A stretch of 64,000 bases of DNA from Salibacteraceae bacterium. GTDB lineage: Bacteria > Bacteroidota > Bacteroidia > Flavobacteriales_G > Salibacteraceae. The notes beneath the pieces were generated by a model, which saw nothing but the letters and a program-made list of their open reading frames with translations, did not search any database and had not been told where the DNA came from. Of this stretch, positions 28,201-38,954 are shown one piece after another. Numbering within the stretch: position 1 is the stretch's first letter; each line of letters starts with the position of its first letter. The position numbers and the translations under genes are program-made. The stretch spans positions 1 through 64,000 of the forward strand of contig JAGYJZ010000013.1 in NCBI GenBank assembly GCA_018401875.1, read 5' to 3'.

Positions 28201-31200
28201 ACGATTGCAGTAAGCATTGACTCTACAGAAAGATGTGACATGTGCCGGTGGCAATGATGGCTATGCATCGAGTAGTTGCAACGGGCGGAGCAGGTATTCT
28301 ACCAATGGACAAATGGCGCAACAGGAAGTAACACCGATACTTTCAACTGGCGATACCAGTGCGTAACAGTGACGGATGCCAATGGCTGTTCTGAGTGATT
28401 ACGCGCGCCAAAGCAAACATGGTTTGCGGGCGGATGAATGGAAGCCGACACTTTGTGGGTTTATTGCGTTCTGGTTTGCGCGATCTTACTTCTGACGGCA
28501 TGATGGGCGTGCAGACACGACAGAAACTACGCAGAGGCATTGAAGTTCAATCTTCAGGTCTTTACAGCGTTACTGTAACTGATTCCAACGGCTGCGAAAC
28601 GCTGACGACATCGTGGTGAACTTCAATCCCCTTACCTCGATTTCGACATCACTACCGACAGCACCATCTGTGCGGGGTGCCACAGGATCTGCAAGTATTG
28701 TGAACTTAATCGGTGGTGGTGGATACAATGTGAACTGGAGCAATTGGTCAAATTGGCGGAATCAGCTTCTGGCTTGCTTATGGAGCTTACAGCGTAAGTA
28801 TTACAGATGCCAGGCGGTTGTCAAGCATGGCGAGGTCGTTCTTCATCTACAACCAGGGAAGTAATACTCTGCGGATCGGTTTTGATGCAAACAGATGTTT
28901 CGTGCTTCGGAGCGAATGACGGACAAACTATTGTAGCTATCGTTAATGGAACTGCTCCGTTTACCTACAGCTGGTCAAACGGAACTACCGCGACACGGCT
29001 TCTAACCGCTCATGGGCGGTGTGAGTTTGCGGTAACTGTTTCAGACAGCAATGGCTGCGAAGTGATCGATTCGGTGACCATCAGTGAACCTGATCAAGTG
29101 ACGTTCAGCATTGCAAGTTCAGATGCAAACTGTGGCATAAACGATGGTTTTGCGGCAGTAACCAACATTTCTCCTGCTGGCACATACAGCTTTGCTTGGA
29201 ATGATCCTGCGCTGCAAACCACAGACGGCATTCGCATTGGGGCGCTGGCGTGTATAGCGTGATGATCACTGCTTCAAATGGCTGTGTTGACTCAACAACA
29301 ACGATCGTCAAGCGCAAACATGTTTGCTAGCGCAGGTGCGATTGTTGAAGGGGCTGGCAGCGGAAGGGACGGAAGCGATTCAGTATCGTGTACGCTTTAT
29401 TGAAGGCGCTTCTTCTGTCAGTTATGACGATTGCGGCGTGATGAGACTGCGTGGGTGGGTTGGATTTTCGTAACCGTGACGATACCTTTGGTTGCATCGG
29501 CATCGATACGGTAACTGTAAATTCATTGAGTCCGCTTCCTCAACCCAACCTCCAGGTGCCGGATACCTTAGTGTGTGAAAGCAACTTCAGCGCAGTAACC
29601 GTTATGGTGCGGGATTCGTTTCATTACCTCTGGTCTGATGGTAGTTCAGCCGACACGTTGAACGTAACTGTATGGTATTTACAGCGTAACCGTGAGCAAT
29701 GCTGGCGGCTGTGAAAACGTGGATCGGTGGAAGTCACTTTGAGTACGTACCGTCGCATTTACGAGCACCATCAGCTAACTCGAGCTGTAGTCAGAAACAC
29801 AGGTAGTGTTTCCTTAAGTGTTACCGGTGGAACCGGAAGCATCGAATACAACTGGAACACGGGCGACACGGTGGCAAGCATTACCACTAACGTTGGTGCA
29901 AAAAACTGTTAGTAACCATCAGCGATTCTGTTGGATGTGCCATGAAACCGACTTTGATGTAGACAACTTCAATGCTCGATTGTAACCATCAGCACAACAG
30001 ACTTGAGCTGCTTCGAAAGACAACAGCGGCTCTGCAAGTGCATTGCTCGCGGGTGGAACAACTCCATTCACTTATTCTTGGAGCAATGGTTCGAACAACG
30101 GATGATTTAAAATGGTTTGACGTGTGTTTAAACTATGACCTTACCGTGGTTGACGACAGTGGTTGCGTGGTAATAGAACCATTTGATCGATCAGCCATCG
30201 GCCATCGAACGATCCTGTATCGGTTGTTCAACCCACATGTGGCGAAAGCAATGGCAGTGCATTGGCTGCGGTAAGTAATACACAGGACCAGTATCGACCT
30301 ACTTGTGGAACGGTAAACTCAATACGACTACCGACCTCTTGGCTCCCTATTTCTGCTGCGTTCTACACGGTAGCCGTAACTGACTCTGCGGGATGTGTGG
30401 CCATTGAAAACATCGCTGTGAGCGACCTTGGAGCGGCCATACTCGCGATCAACGCAACTGCAAACAACTGTTCGAATGAAAACACGGCCTTCCCTTGGTA
30501 GTTACTGCCATCGGTGGTGCGCCATTCACGTATCAGTGGAACGATGGCTTCGCTCAAACGGGCGACACGGCCTTCAACTTGTTTAATGGTACGTATGCTG
30601 TTTCTGGTGGACACCTGCTACAGTGGTTGTGGGTTGGTGCGATCAGGACTAGTTTGCAGTTATTAACGGGCGACATCAACGCGTGCATCGGATCGGAAGT
30701 GATTTTGACCGCAGGTGGCGGATATACAAGCTACTTCTGGACAACAGGTGAAACAACGCCTTCCATCATCCTGCAACGCTCTCTCAAACTATGATTTGAC
30801 CGTGAGCAATGCAGCAGGATGCTTTGCTTCGAACACGATCGCTGGTACAGTTTGTAACCCAGCCAACGGTTGATCTTGGTCCAGACACCATTGTGTGTAT
30901 TGACGACTTCTCGCAACGCTTACTTTAGATGCCGGTGAAGTTCAACTTCTACGAATGGTCAGCCAAAAGCAGAGATCACGCAAACGATCGATGTTTCGAG
31001 CGATGGCATGTATGCTGTGAGCGTGAAGTGAGTTTGCCGAATGTGCGGAACAGATCAAATCATTGTAATGACTGACACCCCTGCGTGAATGTGAATGTGG
31101 AAGAAGCCATGAATGCACTTTCACCAACCATTTCCAGTGTATCCGAACCCGAACCGAGGAAGGTTCGCGATCGAATCAATGGATTGCCCATGGGCGATTA

Positions 31201-31372
31201 CCGCATCAGAATCATGAATGCTTCTGGTCAGTCAGTGCTTACAGAAAACATCAAATCACAGGATCAGCGAGCAGCATTACTGAAATTGAAATGGAAAGCA
31301 GTGCACGTGGGTTGTATATGATGATCTTGTGAAGGAGAGTCGATCAGAATGGATCAGCGCGTGATCATTTCA
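22714..31372 (+). pseudogene. SprB-repeat array and T9SS C-terminal domain, many frameshifts
   Basis: All three forward frames carry SprB repeat pieces in turn, so this was (or is) the continuation of the gene starting at 18607. The longest open piece is 23710-25443. By length about 35 more repeats are present. At 31083-31372 lie the pieces of a type A sorting domain (PNPNRGRF, MGDYRIRIMNASGQS, SSARGLYMM) split by at least three indels. Either the adhesin is a decaying pseudogene, or the consensus is faulty in this repetitive stretch. Several local patches look garbled rather than mutated (for example 23205-23260, 24628-24670 and 24887-24915), which favours a sequence fault. Confidence 0.75.
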
Positions 31373-31398
31373 ATAATTCTGAATTGAAGATTTAAGTG

Positions 31399-31430
31399 AA
31401 AGCCTCACAGTTTGCGGGGCTTTGCTTTAT
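31399..31430 (+). terminator. terminator after the adhesin
   Basis: AAAGCCTC (31399-31406) and GGGGCTTT (31416-31423) pair with one G-T pair, followed by a T-rich tail. It lies 30 bp past the sorting-domain end. Confidence 0.6.
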
Positions 31431-31534
31431 TTTACGAAGTCTATTTGAAACAAGTCTCTCTGAACTTACATCGATCTTTTCGTTTGACGTGTGTGATGAT
31501 TACATTTAACCATGTCGAGTCTCGAATAGAAATT

Positions 31535-31838
31535 ATGAAAACCAAGCTGACAATAAGATTGAGTGATCGTGTGATTGAAAAAGCGAGAATTTATGCACGA
31601 AGTCATAACATCGATCTTTCTAAAATGATTGAGTATTACCTCGACAGCCTGACCAAAAAGAAGACAAGGACAAAGGTTACTATTACCCCATTATTACTGG
31701 GAAGTTTGGGCGGGTGATTGACTTCGCAAGTGATTTCGATGACAAAAAGACTACCGCGATTACTTGGACGAAAGAATTCATGAAAAACCGTGCTGCGATG
31801 AACTGCTGTTAAGCGGGATCATATGCGGTTTTGAGTAA
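31535..31838 (+). pseudogene. DUF6364-like antitoxin remnant
   Basis: Starts MKTKLTIRLSDRVIEKARIY, a ribbon-helix-helix-like antitoxin N-terminus; the open piece ends at 31717 (60 aa). In other frames the expected C-terminal part continues (GKFGRVIDFASDFDD, YRDYLDERIHEK). One break is at a run of five A, so it may be a consensus error. Such antitoxins usually pair with a PIN-domain toxin; none is visible. The coding remnant runs into the start of the higBA cassette. Confidence 0.55.
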
Positions 31839-31955
31839 CCGACAAATCCACATTTACACAAAACACTTAGTCTACGTGTTTCACTTTAGAGCAACTTTTG
31901 TAACTTGCATCACTGGATAGAAATCGGAAATATAAGAAAAGGAATAACGTTTTAC

Positions 31956-32283
31956 ATGAACTACTTTCAGGACTTCTTTGCAAAACAAGAAAGTAAAAGC
32001 AAAAGCAAAAATTGTTTGGACTTTTGACTTGGTTGAAGACTTACAAAGAGTTCCTGAAACATATCTTAAGCACATTGTAAACACAGATGGACTTTATGAA
32101 ATTCGTATTCAACAAGGAGAAGCGACATTTTAAATTTTCTGTTTTTTTTTTTTGACCAAGGCCAAATTGTTGTTTTAGATAGGTTTCAAAAGAAAACACC
32201 AAAAGACACCTAAAAAGAAATAAATGGCACTTAAAATAAAAGCAGAATATGAATTGGAATTCGCGAATACCAATAATAAATAA
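31956..32283 (+). pseudogene. higB: HigB-type (RelE superfamily) toxin, frameshifted
   Basis: Pieces in different frames read MNYFQDFFAKQE, then KAKIVWTFDLVEDLQRVPET, YLKHIVNTDGLYEIRIQQG, and FFDQGQIVVLDRFQKKT. This is the HigB/Gp49-like mRNA interferase fold. Frame breaks occur at an A-rich repeat near 31990 and at a run of twelve T near 32150, both places where sequencing often fails. The stop is 8 bp before higA. If the breaks are real the toxin is dead and the antitoxin is an orphan. Confidence 0.65.
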
Positions 32284-32291
32284 ATACAATT

Positions 32292-32600
32292 ATGAGCAAA
32301 GCGAAAAATAAAAACTTGATGACTCTAGAAGAGTTCAAAGAAAAAAACTACGGCAAACATGGGACAAAAGAACGTGACGAACTTGAAGCAGGTTATGAAG
32401 CATTTAAAATCGGTGCTTTAATCCACGACACTCGTGTTGAAATGGGAATGACACAGGAACAACTTGCAGAAAAAGTTGGGACAACTAAATCCTACATTTC
32501 AAAAATTGAGAACAATATAAAAGAAGCTCGCATTTCGACACTTCAAAAAATCATTGAACTTGGTTTTGGCGGACGACTTGAACTAAGTGTAAAACTCTAA
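32292..32600 (+). CDS. higA: HigA-type antitoxin, XRE family
   Basis: 102 residues with a helix-turn-helix (MTQEQLAEKVGTTKSYISKI) in the C-terminal half. HigA binds and neutralises HigB and represses the operon. Gene order toxin then antitoxin is typical for higBA. The gene is intact, unlike its toxin. Confidence 0.82.
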   Translation: MSKAKNKNLMTLEEFKEKNYGKHGTKERDELEAGYEAFKIGALIHDTRVEMGMTQEQLAEKVGTTKSYISKIENNIKEARISTLQKIIELGFGGRLELSVKL

Positions 32601-32628
32601 CGGACGACTTGACCGAAGAAAGAAAAAC

Positions 32629-32758
32629 CGCATATAACAGCACTAAGAAAACATGTGGCAGTCGGTTATATCTGAAAATCATGTTATTCGCGGATACTTT
32701 TGCTATGAGTAGACGGGAAAGTACTCCGAAAAGCCCCTTGTTTCTATGCTGTAAAACG
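32629..32758 (+). repeat. attC-like site of the higBA cassette
   Basis: Left box CCGCATATAAC, then GCACTAAGAAA; right side TTTCTATGCTGT, then AAAAC and G at 32758. The inner arms are complementary with small bulges. It shares GTACTCCGAAAAGCCC with the attC-like site at 50964-51098 (one mismatch at its 5' base). The spacer before the terminal G is 5 nt ending in C, as at every other site. Confidence 0.6.
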
Positions 32759-32765
32759 AAAACCC

Positions 32766-35700
32766 CTACTTCCCACCCTCCTTCTTATCCTTCGATTTCC
32801 GTTTAAACAAATCGCCCAGCGTATTAAACTCTTTGCGGTAAAAAAGTCCTAAGCCTTGTGTATAGGGCGACTGGTTGAGGTAAATAGCATTGTTGTTATT
32901 GGACTCGTTGAAGGCGCGGGCTCGCAACGAACCGTCTTTATTGATTTTGTATTCCACGTTAAATTCGCCCGCCACGTTACTGGTAGATTGTGACGCACCA
33001 TTATCGCCTTGCACACTGCCGTTTACTTGCACAAAAACGCGGTCGTTGAGCAACTCGGTCGATAGATTGAGCTCGGTTTGATTGGCTGATCGGTCATCGC
33101 CAGGACGATAATTGAGGCCAACGTCTAGGTTGTCAAAATACTGCGAAATGTAGTTGCTAAACTGATTGGTCAACATCTCTGTGGTGGTGACTTGAGTGGT
33201 TGAAAATGCCGAAACACCGCTTCCTTGAGCGAAAAAATTGTTGGTGAGTAAGAGTGAAAACACCTGCTGATTCAACATTTCTTCGCTGGTAGTGGCAGGA
33301 TCGAGCAGCTGATTGGCGAGGTCTGACTCTGAAAACGCTGGCAAATCAACGTCAAACGAAATTGAAGGCTCGAGCAGGTCGCCCTTCATGATCAGAAAAA
33401 CGTTCACTTGGGTGCGGTCTTTATACACGTTGGACGTATCGCCCATGGATGCTGTGAGGGCGATGGGCGATGCCCTTAAATCGTAAACAGCGGTAAGGTC
33501 TAAACGTGCACCGGTGGGTTCGCCTGTCCATGTGATTTTACTTCCATTTTGTACCGTAAACTTCTTATTCACAATATTTTGAAGGGTAAACAGGTAATCT
33601 CCACCGCTGATCGTGTAGTCGCCATACATTTTAAATGTGCCGCGATTGTCAATGTTGAGCAGCATGTCGCCATTGCCACGCACCTTGATGATGTCGCCCA
33701 CTTTTTCGTCAAAAATGATTTGCACTTCTGATTCGTCATTTACCGTGAGTTTAAAATCGAGGTTTAAGCCTTGCATTTCTTCTGCCAGTGCATCACTTTG
33801 CTGTTTCTTTACGGTTACTGCGTTTTTCGGCTCCACGAACCTGATGTAGTCAATATCGCTCACATCGCCTCCGCCCTGCATTGGAATGGAAAGCTTCGTG
33901 CCCTTATTGGTCACCGCATCCACCACAATATTGGTTTGGCCTTGGTAACCAGAGATATTTATATCGCCCGATATATACGCTGTTCCGTAATATGCTTCGT
34001 TTTGCACGAGGGTGGTGTTGAGCGCTTGAAAGCGATCGACCTCAAAAAACAGATCGTAGGTGAAGTCTTTAAACTGATCGTGGAAAATGGAAGCCACCAA
34101 CGCCCCACTATCGCCTTTCTGATCAAACACTTTTACATAATCCAATCCGAAATAATCGGGCTGAATCACAAGTTCAGCATTTGGAATGGAGTATTGGGTA
34201 TTGAGGTATTGCACCAAGCCCGAAAAATCGCTAAGTGTAATGCTGCCGCGCAATTCTGGAGCAGAAATATTGCCACCAACCGCCACAGTTCCATTCAATT
34301 CGCCTTCTAATCCTGACGCGTATTTATAAATGAACGGCTCAATGATGGACGCTCTAAAACTATTTAACGTGACATTGAGGTCGAGCTGATCTTCATCGCG
34401 CAGCGGGTGGTATTGCCCAACGATGCTCACATTTCGTGTGCCGTGGTAGTTCAAATTAAGGTTTGTTTCGAGGGCTCTGCTTTCCGAATTGTACTTCGAA
34501 AATCCTTCGATTGTGCCAATTTCAAACTGATCGAGCACCAATGAGTCGATGGTGAGGTCGGCATCAGCAACGATCATCTTGTTGAGGTGATACACATCTA
34601 CTTTTCCTGAGAACAAACCCACCACATCGTTGGTTAAAATGCCGAAGTTGGTCAAGTATGAAAGGTCGAAACGCTGCAAATCGAGCAGAAGGTGTTTTTC
34701 AGTGTAAGGATCGACCATTCCTTGCCCGGTGATGTGGCCTACTCTGCTCTGAATATCGAGGTTTCGAATTCGAAGTTGAGCTGAGTCAGCGCTGAGGAAG
34801 GCTGTTTTCACGCTGGTCCAACGTTCGTTGGCAATACGGGCATCGAGGCTTTTCAAAATGATATTCACCGGAAATTCTTCGCTGGTGAATGCCAACACTT
34901 CAACGGCTCCGCTGTCGGCCAAGGTCGACTCATTAAACCACGCCACTGAAATTTCGAGCGAATCATTGTAGAGCCGCGAGTTGAGTTCTACATTGTCGAG
35001 GAAGTAATCGCCCGAAAAACTAAAGCCATCGGCCCACATGGTAAAATCGAGTGTATCGGCATCGGGTTTGGCAAAAAATGTTTGCTCTCTAAAGGACATC
35101 GAACCAAGTTTCCATGAAATGGTGTCGACCTTCAGGTCCATGTAATCGTTAGCAGCACGCACCTTTCCATGAATGCGAATCGGGTCAGCCACGCTGAGGT
35201 CGGGGTGAATGAAGGCCATCAAACTCGATTCATTCTTTACGTTCACTTCGTAGTCAAAGCGCTGTGAAGTATCGATACCTGTTAAACTGATGTCGGCAAA
35301 ATATTCTGGTGCGTAAGCCTTCCCCACTTTGATTAAGGCATACGGCAAATCCATCAAATTGGTGCGCCCTCTAAAGTGAGCCTCCACAAAATCCGTAACC
35401 AATGAGATATCATGTCCTTCGGGAATCAACGCATCTTTCAGCAATACGGTGTCTAAGCGCAGCTCGCTGTCAGCATTGGAATAGGTGAAATTATCGAGCC
35501 TGAGCGTTCCATTCATGTTTTTCACCGAGTTGCCGTTCATGTCGAGCGTGAGCGTAGTAGAAACCATTCCGAAGGTGTCTTTGGGCACAAGGTGTAGTCG
35601 AGCGAGGCTCATGTCAGTAATGCGGCTCACGCAGGTGATCTGGGGAAATTTATCTTGAAAATTTACGGCTCCTGTAAAATCCAAAATCAGGTTTGGATCT

Positions 35701-37205
35701 TTTAGGGAAAGGTTTCCTTCAAAAATTTTGTTGGTGATGCCACCGTCAACGGTGATGTTGCGATAGTTATACCCCAAGGCTTCGAAACGGGCGATTCTGC
35801 CTTTTGCTTCTACACGCACTTTTTCGATGTCAAACTCGCTTCCGTTCACGTTTAAATCGAGCGCAATATTTCCGAGGGCTTGCGATTCGAGCATTCTTCC
35901 CAATTTGAATGATTTCGTGGTCAAATGACCCGAATACGACACTCGATCTCCTGTTTTGATGTTGATGTCAGCATTCAAAGTGCCTAACTCGGTTTTCAGC
36001 GCTCCGCGCGTTGCAAAGTCGCTGATAAAGCCCACATACGAACCTTCAAACACCATGTTACCCAGATTATGGAGCTGATTGGGAAGTGCGATGCGCATGG
36101 CTCTATCTCCTGTTGGGATAGAAATCATTTCAAAGTCGCGGGCGGTAAATGCGAGTTGATCAATTTTGGCGTTTATGAACATGGCTTTTGGATCTGGCAG
36201 TCCTTTGATGCGCACATTACCCGAGAAAAATCCCGATTTCGCAAATTCCAAATACTCGATATCGCCCCTTAAATCAGCCAAAGTTCCATGCACTTGTCCG
36301 TTGACGCGCATCGGAGTGAGAATGCCATCTACAGCGCGCGAGAAGTAAGCGATGTCTGTGAAATTGATGTCTGTATTTTCCAGTTTCGCATCGAGCACTA
36401 CTTCGGTAAAAAACTCAGAAAATGCGCCAAACCCCTTGTAATGCATCGCATAGCTTCCTTGAAGCACTGAGCGGTTGGTAACCAACTGCAGCTGCCGACA
36501 TTGGATCGCTGAATCAGAAAGTGAAAACGCAGTGTTGAGGCATCGCACTATGAATCCGCTCTGCTCTTTAAAATGCAGTCCGCGCACTTCGGCTTCCAGC
36601 GAGTCAGCAAAAGAAACATCCACCATGCGAGCCGAAAGTCCTGTTACCAATAGGTGATTGAAATCTACTTCGTCTCTTTCGCGGTGCGGAGTATTGGCGT
36701 CATCGAACCTGAATTTCAACCGGTCGAGCACTACTTCGTCACACACGATGGAAAAGGTGGCGGAAGTGGAATCTTCTTCGGTTGTTTGGAAGGCATCAAT
36801 GACGAACTGAAGATTAGAAACGCTGTCGTTTTCGAGCGTATAGAGATTGAAGTAGGCGTTATGAAGCGCCACATAATCTACATTTAACGCATTGTTTTCA
36901 CGGTCAAACGAGGTCAAATCCAAATGCAAGGCTTCGGCATAGAGCAGCGTGTCGTGGTGTTGATCATACACCATTACTCCTTCTAAGCGCACGGTTTTAA
37001 ACGGTTCTAGGTAGAGACCATCGAGTGAAATTTCGGTGTGCAGGTATTCACCACCCAGTGCAACTGCCTTGTTTACAACATATTCTTGCACGGCTGGAAC
37101 AAAAAGCAATCCTCCAATCACAAACGGAACTGCACCGATCAGCAAGAGAATTACCGCACTTATTCGCAGCAGCTTTTTGATAGTTTTGCCGATGGTTGTT
37201 TTCAC
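32766..37205 (-). CDS. tamB: translocation and assembly module protein TamB (DUF490)
   Basis: About 1480 residues: an N-terminal membrane anchor (LLRISAVILLLIGAVPFVIG), a long beta-rich periplasmic part, and the C-terminal TamB/DUF490 domain (VRGNGDMLLNIDNRGTFKMY, GDYTISGGDYLFTLQNI). TamB-like (AsmA superfamily) proteins span the periplasm and move lipids between membranes or help insert outer-membrane proteins. I chose the GTG at 37205 (VKTTIGKTIKKLL); a TTG at 37214 is an alternative. Divergent from tsaD with only 30 bp between them. An attC-like site ends 7 bp beyond its stop. Confidence 0.88.
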   Translation of the reverse strand: MKTTIGKTIKKLLRISAVILLLIGAVPFVIGGLLFVPAVQEYVVNKAVALGGEYLHTEISLDGLYLEPFKTVRLEGVMVYDQHHDTLLYAEALHLDLTSFDRENNALNVDYVALHNAYFNLYTLENDSVSNLQFVIDAFQTTEEDSTSATFSIVCDEVVLDRLKFRFDDANTPHRERDEVDFNHLLVTGLSARMVDVSFADSLEAEVRGLHFKEQSGFIVRCLNTAFSLSDSAIQCRQLQLVTNRSVLQGSYAMHYKGFGAFSEFFTEVVLDAKLENTDINFTDIAYFSRAVDGILTPMRVNGQVHGTLADLRGDIEYLEFAKSGFFSGNVRIKGLPDPKAMFINAKIDQLAFTARDFEMISIPTGDRAMRIALPNQLHNLGNMVFEGSYVGFISDFATRGALKTELGTLNADINIKTGDRVSYSGHLTTKSFKLGRMLESQALGNIALDLNVNGSEFDIEKVRVEAKGRIARFEALGYNYRNITVDGGITNKIFEGNLSLKDPNLILDFTGAVNFQDKFPQITCVSRITDMSLARLHLVPKDTFGMVSTTLTLDMNGNSVKNMNGTLRLDNFTYSNADSELRLDTVLLKDALIPEGHDISLVTDFVEAHFRGRTNLMDLPYALIKVGKAYAPEYFADISLTGIDTSQRFDYEVNVKNESSLMAFIHPDLSVADPIRIHGKVRAANDYMDLKVDTISWKLGSMSFREQTFFAKPDADTLDFTMWADGFSFSGDYFLDNVELNSRLYNDSLEISVAWFNESTLADSGAVEVLAFTSEEFPVNIILKSLDARIANERWTSVKTAFLSADSAQLRIRNLDIQSRVGHITGQGMVDPYTEKHLLLDLQRFDLSYLTNFGILTNDVVGLFSGKVDVYHLNKMIVADADLTIDSLVLDQFEIGTIEGFSKYNSESRALETNLNLNYHGTRNVSIVGQYHPLRDEDQLDLNVTLNSFRASIIEPFIYKYASGLEGELNGTVAVGGNISAPELRGSITLSDFSGLVQYLNTQYSIPNAELVIQPDYFGLDYVKVFDQKGDSGALVASIFHDQFKDFTYDLFFEVDRFQALNTTLVQNEAYYGTAYISGDINISGYQGQTNIVVDAVTNKGTKLSIPMQGGGDVSDIDYIRFVEPKNAVTVKKQQSDALAEEMQGLNLDFKLTVNDESEVQIIFDEKVGDIIKVRGNGDMLLNIDNRGTFKMYGDYTISGGDYLFTLQNIVNKKFTVQNGSKITWTGEPTGARLDLTAVYDLRASPIALTASMGDTSNVYKDRTQVNVFLIMKGDLLEPSISFDVDLPAFSESDLANQLLDPATTSEEMLNQQVFSLLLTNNFFAQGSGVSAFSTTQVTTTEMLTNQFSNYISQYFDNLDVGLNYRPGDDRSANQTELNLSTELLNDRVFVQVNGSVQGDNGASQSTSNVAGEFNVEYKINKDGSLRARAFNESNNNNAIYLNQSPYTQGLGLFYRKEFNTLGDLFKRKSKDKKEGGK

Positions 37206-37235
37206 TGAATTCAAAGTTCAAAATTACGCTAAAGC

Positions 37236-38249
37236 GTGCAGCACATTACAATACTTGGCATAGAGTCTTCCTGTGACGAAACATCGGCTTCGGTGATCAG
37301 AGATGGGCGTGTGTTGAGCAATTTCATCGCCAACCAAAGCATTCACGAAAAATATGGTGGTGTGGTTCCTGAATTGGCATCGCGGGCGCATCAGAGCAAC
37401 ATCGTGCCGGTGGTGAAAATGGCCTTGGAACAAGCGCGTGTCAATCTAGACGAGATTGACGCCATCGCTTACACCGCTGGACCAGGATTGATTGGCGCGC
37501 TGATGGTGGGAAGCAGTTTTGCGAAAGGATTATCCATCAGCCTCAACAAACCGCTGATTGAGGCACACCATATGAAGGCGCACGTGTTGGCGCATTTCAT
37601 CAAAGAAGAGAACAAGCCGATGCCCACATTGCCCTTTCTGTGCTTGACGGTGAGTGGCGGACACACACAAATTGTGTTGGTAGAGCAGCCACTCGACCAA
37701 AAAGTGATCGGCACCACCGTTGATGATGCCGCGGGCGAAGCGTTTGACAAAGCCGCAAAGATTTTGGGCCTTCCCTATCCCGGTGGTCCGTTGATCGATA
37801 AATATGCCGAAGGTGGCGACCCGCAGCGCTTTTCATTTCCCATTTCTGATATTCCCGATCTCGATTTCAGTTTCAGCGGATTGAAGACTGCAGTGCTCTA
37901 TTTTGTGCGCGACCACGTGAAGGTGAACCCCAATTTTGTCAGCGAAAACCTCAACGACATTTGTGCCTCAGTGCAGCACACCATCGTAGAAACGCTGATG
38001 CGCAAATTTGAAAAAGCGATGGACGAAACGGGCGTTAAAAGTGTGGGCATTGCAGGTGGTGTTTCGGCCAATTCACTTTTAAGGAAAAGAATGTTAGCAC
38101 TTTGCGATAAAGGGTGTGAAGTGTTCGTGCCTAAGTTCGAGTTTTGTACAGACAATGCAGCAATGATTGCGATCTATGGGCACTACATGTATGAAGAACA
38201 ACGATTTGGCCGACTCAACACCGCTCCGAAAGCGCGCATGGAGTATTAA
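37236..38249 (+). CDS. tsaD: tRNA N6-adenosine threonylcarbamoyltransferase TsaD
   Basis: 337 residues. Transfers threonylcarbamoyl to A37 of ANN-decoding tRNAs, with TsaB/TsaE. Signatures: ILGIESSCDETSAS at the N-terminus, metal-binding HHMKAH, LCLTVSGGHTQ, and GGVSANSLLR. Starts with GTG, placed by the N-terminal signature. Confidence 0.95.
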   Translation: MQHITILGIESSCDETSASVIRDGRVLSNFIANQSIHEKYGGVVPELASRAHQSNIVPVVKMALEQARVNLDEIDAIAYTAGPGLIGALMVGSSFAKGLSISLNKPLIEAHHMKAHVLAHFIKEENKPMPTLPFLCLTVSGGHTQIVLVEQPLDQKVIGTTVDDAAGEAFDKAAKILGLPYPGGPLIDKYAEGGDPQRFSFPISDIPDLDFSFSGLKTAVLYFVRDHVKVNPNFVSENLNDICASVQHTIVETLMRKFEKAMDETGVKSVGIAGGVSANSLLRKRMLALCDKGCEVFVPKFEFCTDNAAMIAIYGHYMYEEQRFGRLNTAPKARMEY

Positions 38250-38946
38250 TACGGCCATTTTTGCGTTGTTTTTTATGTGCAGCTTTTCTGCTTTTTCGCA
38301 ATCGCTTTCCAATCCAAACATTGTTAAAACGCCCGACACCAAGCGGCTTTACTTGAAAGTGAATCCGATGAGCGTGCTTTTTGGCCCTATTCCGCTCACC
38401 TCTGAGTATGGGTTGCGTTTTGAGATGGTGGTAAACCATCGTTTCACCTACCAACTTGGCGCTGGATACCTCAATAAAACATTGATTTTACAGTCGGCAT
38501 TGGTGGAAGATACAGTGCAAAGCATTTGGGACGACTTTCACTTTCCGGGTGTGCGGGTGCAAGGTGAGGTGCGGTATTACTTCGTAAAAGCGCGCTCGGG
38601 AAAAAATTTAAACGATTACCTCAGTCCTTCTGGATTGTACATTGCACTGCACGCTTCATACGCCACGGCAACATTCAAAGCCAAAACGGTAACCCTTCCG
38701 AAAGAAGAATGGACCAACCTGACCGTCAGTGTCTTAGTAGGCGCTCAACTCATTCAAAAAGAAAGTGTGGGCATTGATGCTTACTTCGGGTTGGGCTATA
38801 AAAACAACACCGCCACCTTCACCGATTACCGATCGCGAACCAGAAATACTGACATTTCTGATGTCTATCAAGACGGCTTGGGTGCATATTTAACATCGCC
38901 CATCAAGGTTAATCTGGGATGCAATTTTACCTTTGGATTGCTTTAA
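38191..38946 (+). CDS. hypothetical exported beta-rich protein
   Basis: About 251 residues from the ATG at 38191, with a signal peptide (NTAIFALFFMCSFSAFSQ) and repeated beta-strand pattern (FEMVVNHRFTYQLGAGYL, IDAYFGLGYKN), ending in a phenylalanine two residues from the end. It looks like a small outer-membrane barrel (DUF3575-like), but this is only a resemblance. It overlaps the tsaD 3' end by 59 bp, so the true start could be elsewhere. Confidence 0.6.
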   Translation: MKNNDLADSTPLRKRAWSINTAIFALFFMCSFSAFSQSLSNPNIVKTPDTKRLYLKVNPMSVLFGPIPLTSEYGLRFEMVVNHRFTYQLGAGYLNKTLILQSALVEDTVQSIWDDFHFPGVRVQGEVRYYFVKARSGKNLNDYLSPSGLYIALHASYATATFKAKTVTLPKEEWTNLTVSVLVGAQLIQKESVGIDAYFGLGYKNNTATFTDYRSRTRNTDISDVYQDGLGAYLTSPIKVNLGCNFTFGLL

Positions 38947-38954
38947 ACGAATCA

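Larger units (their letters stand above)
31819..32758 (+). mobile_element. solitary integron-like gene cassette (higBA)
   Basis: The left edge reads TCATATGCGG (31819-31828) and the right part begins CCGCATATAAC (32629-32639), complementary apart from one base. This is the same head-to-tail box relation seen in the array at 45.9-53.4 kb. Cargo is a type II toxin-antitoxin pair. It stands about 12 kb from the recombinase, between the decayed antitoxin and the end of tamB. Confidence 0.6.

Noticed and set aside
18607-31372. Short regular repeats that might be taken for a CRISPR array
   Set aside because: The repeats are translated SprB units of about 228 bp with conserved protein sequence and no unique spacers of constant length.
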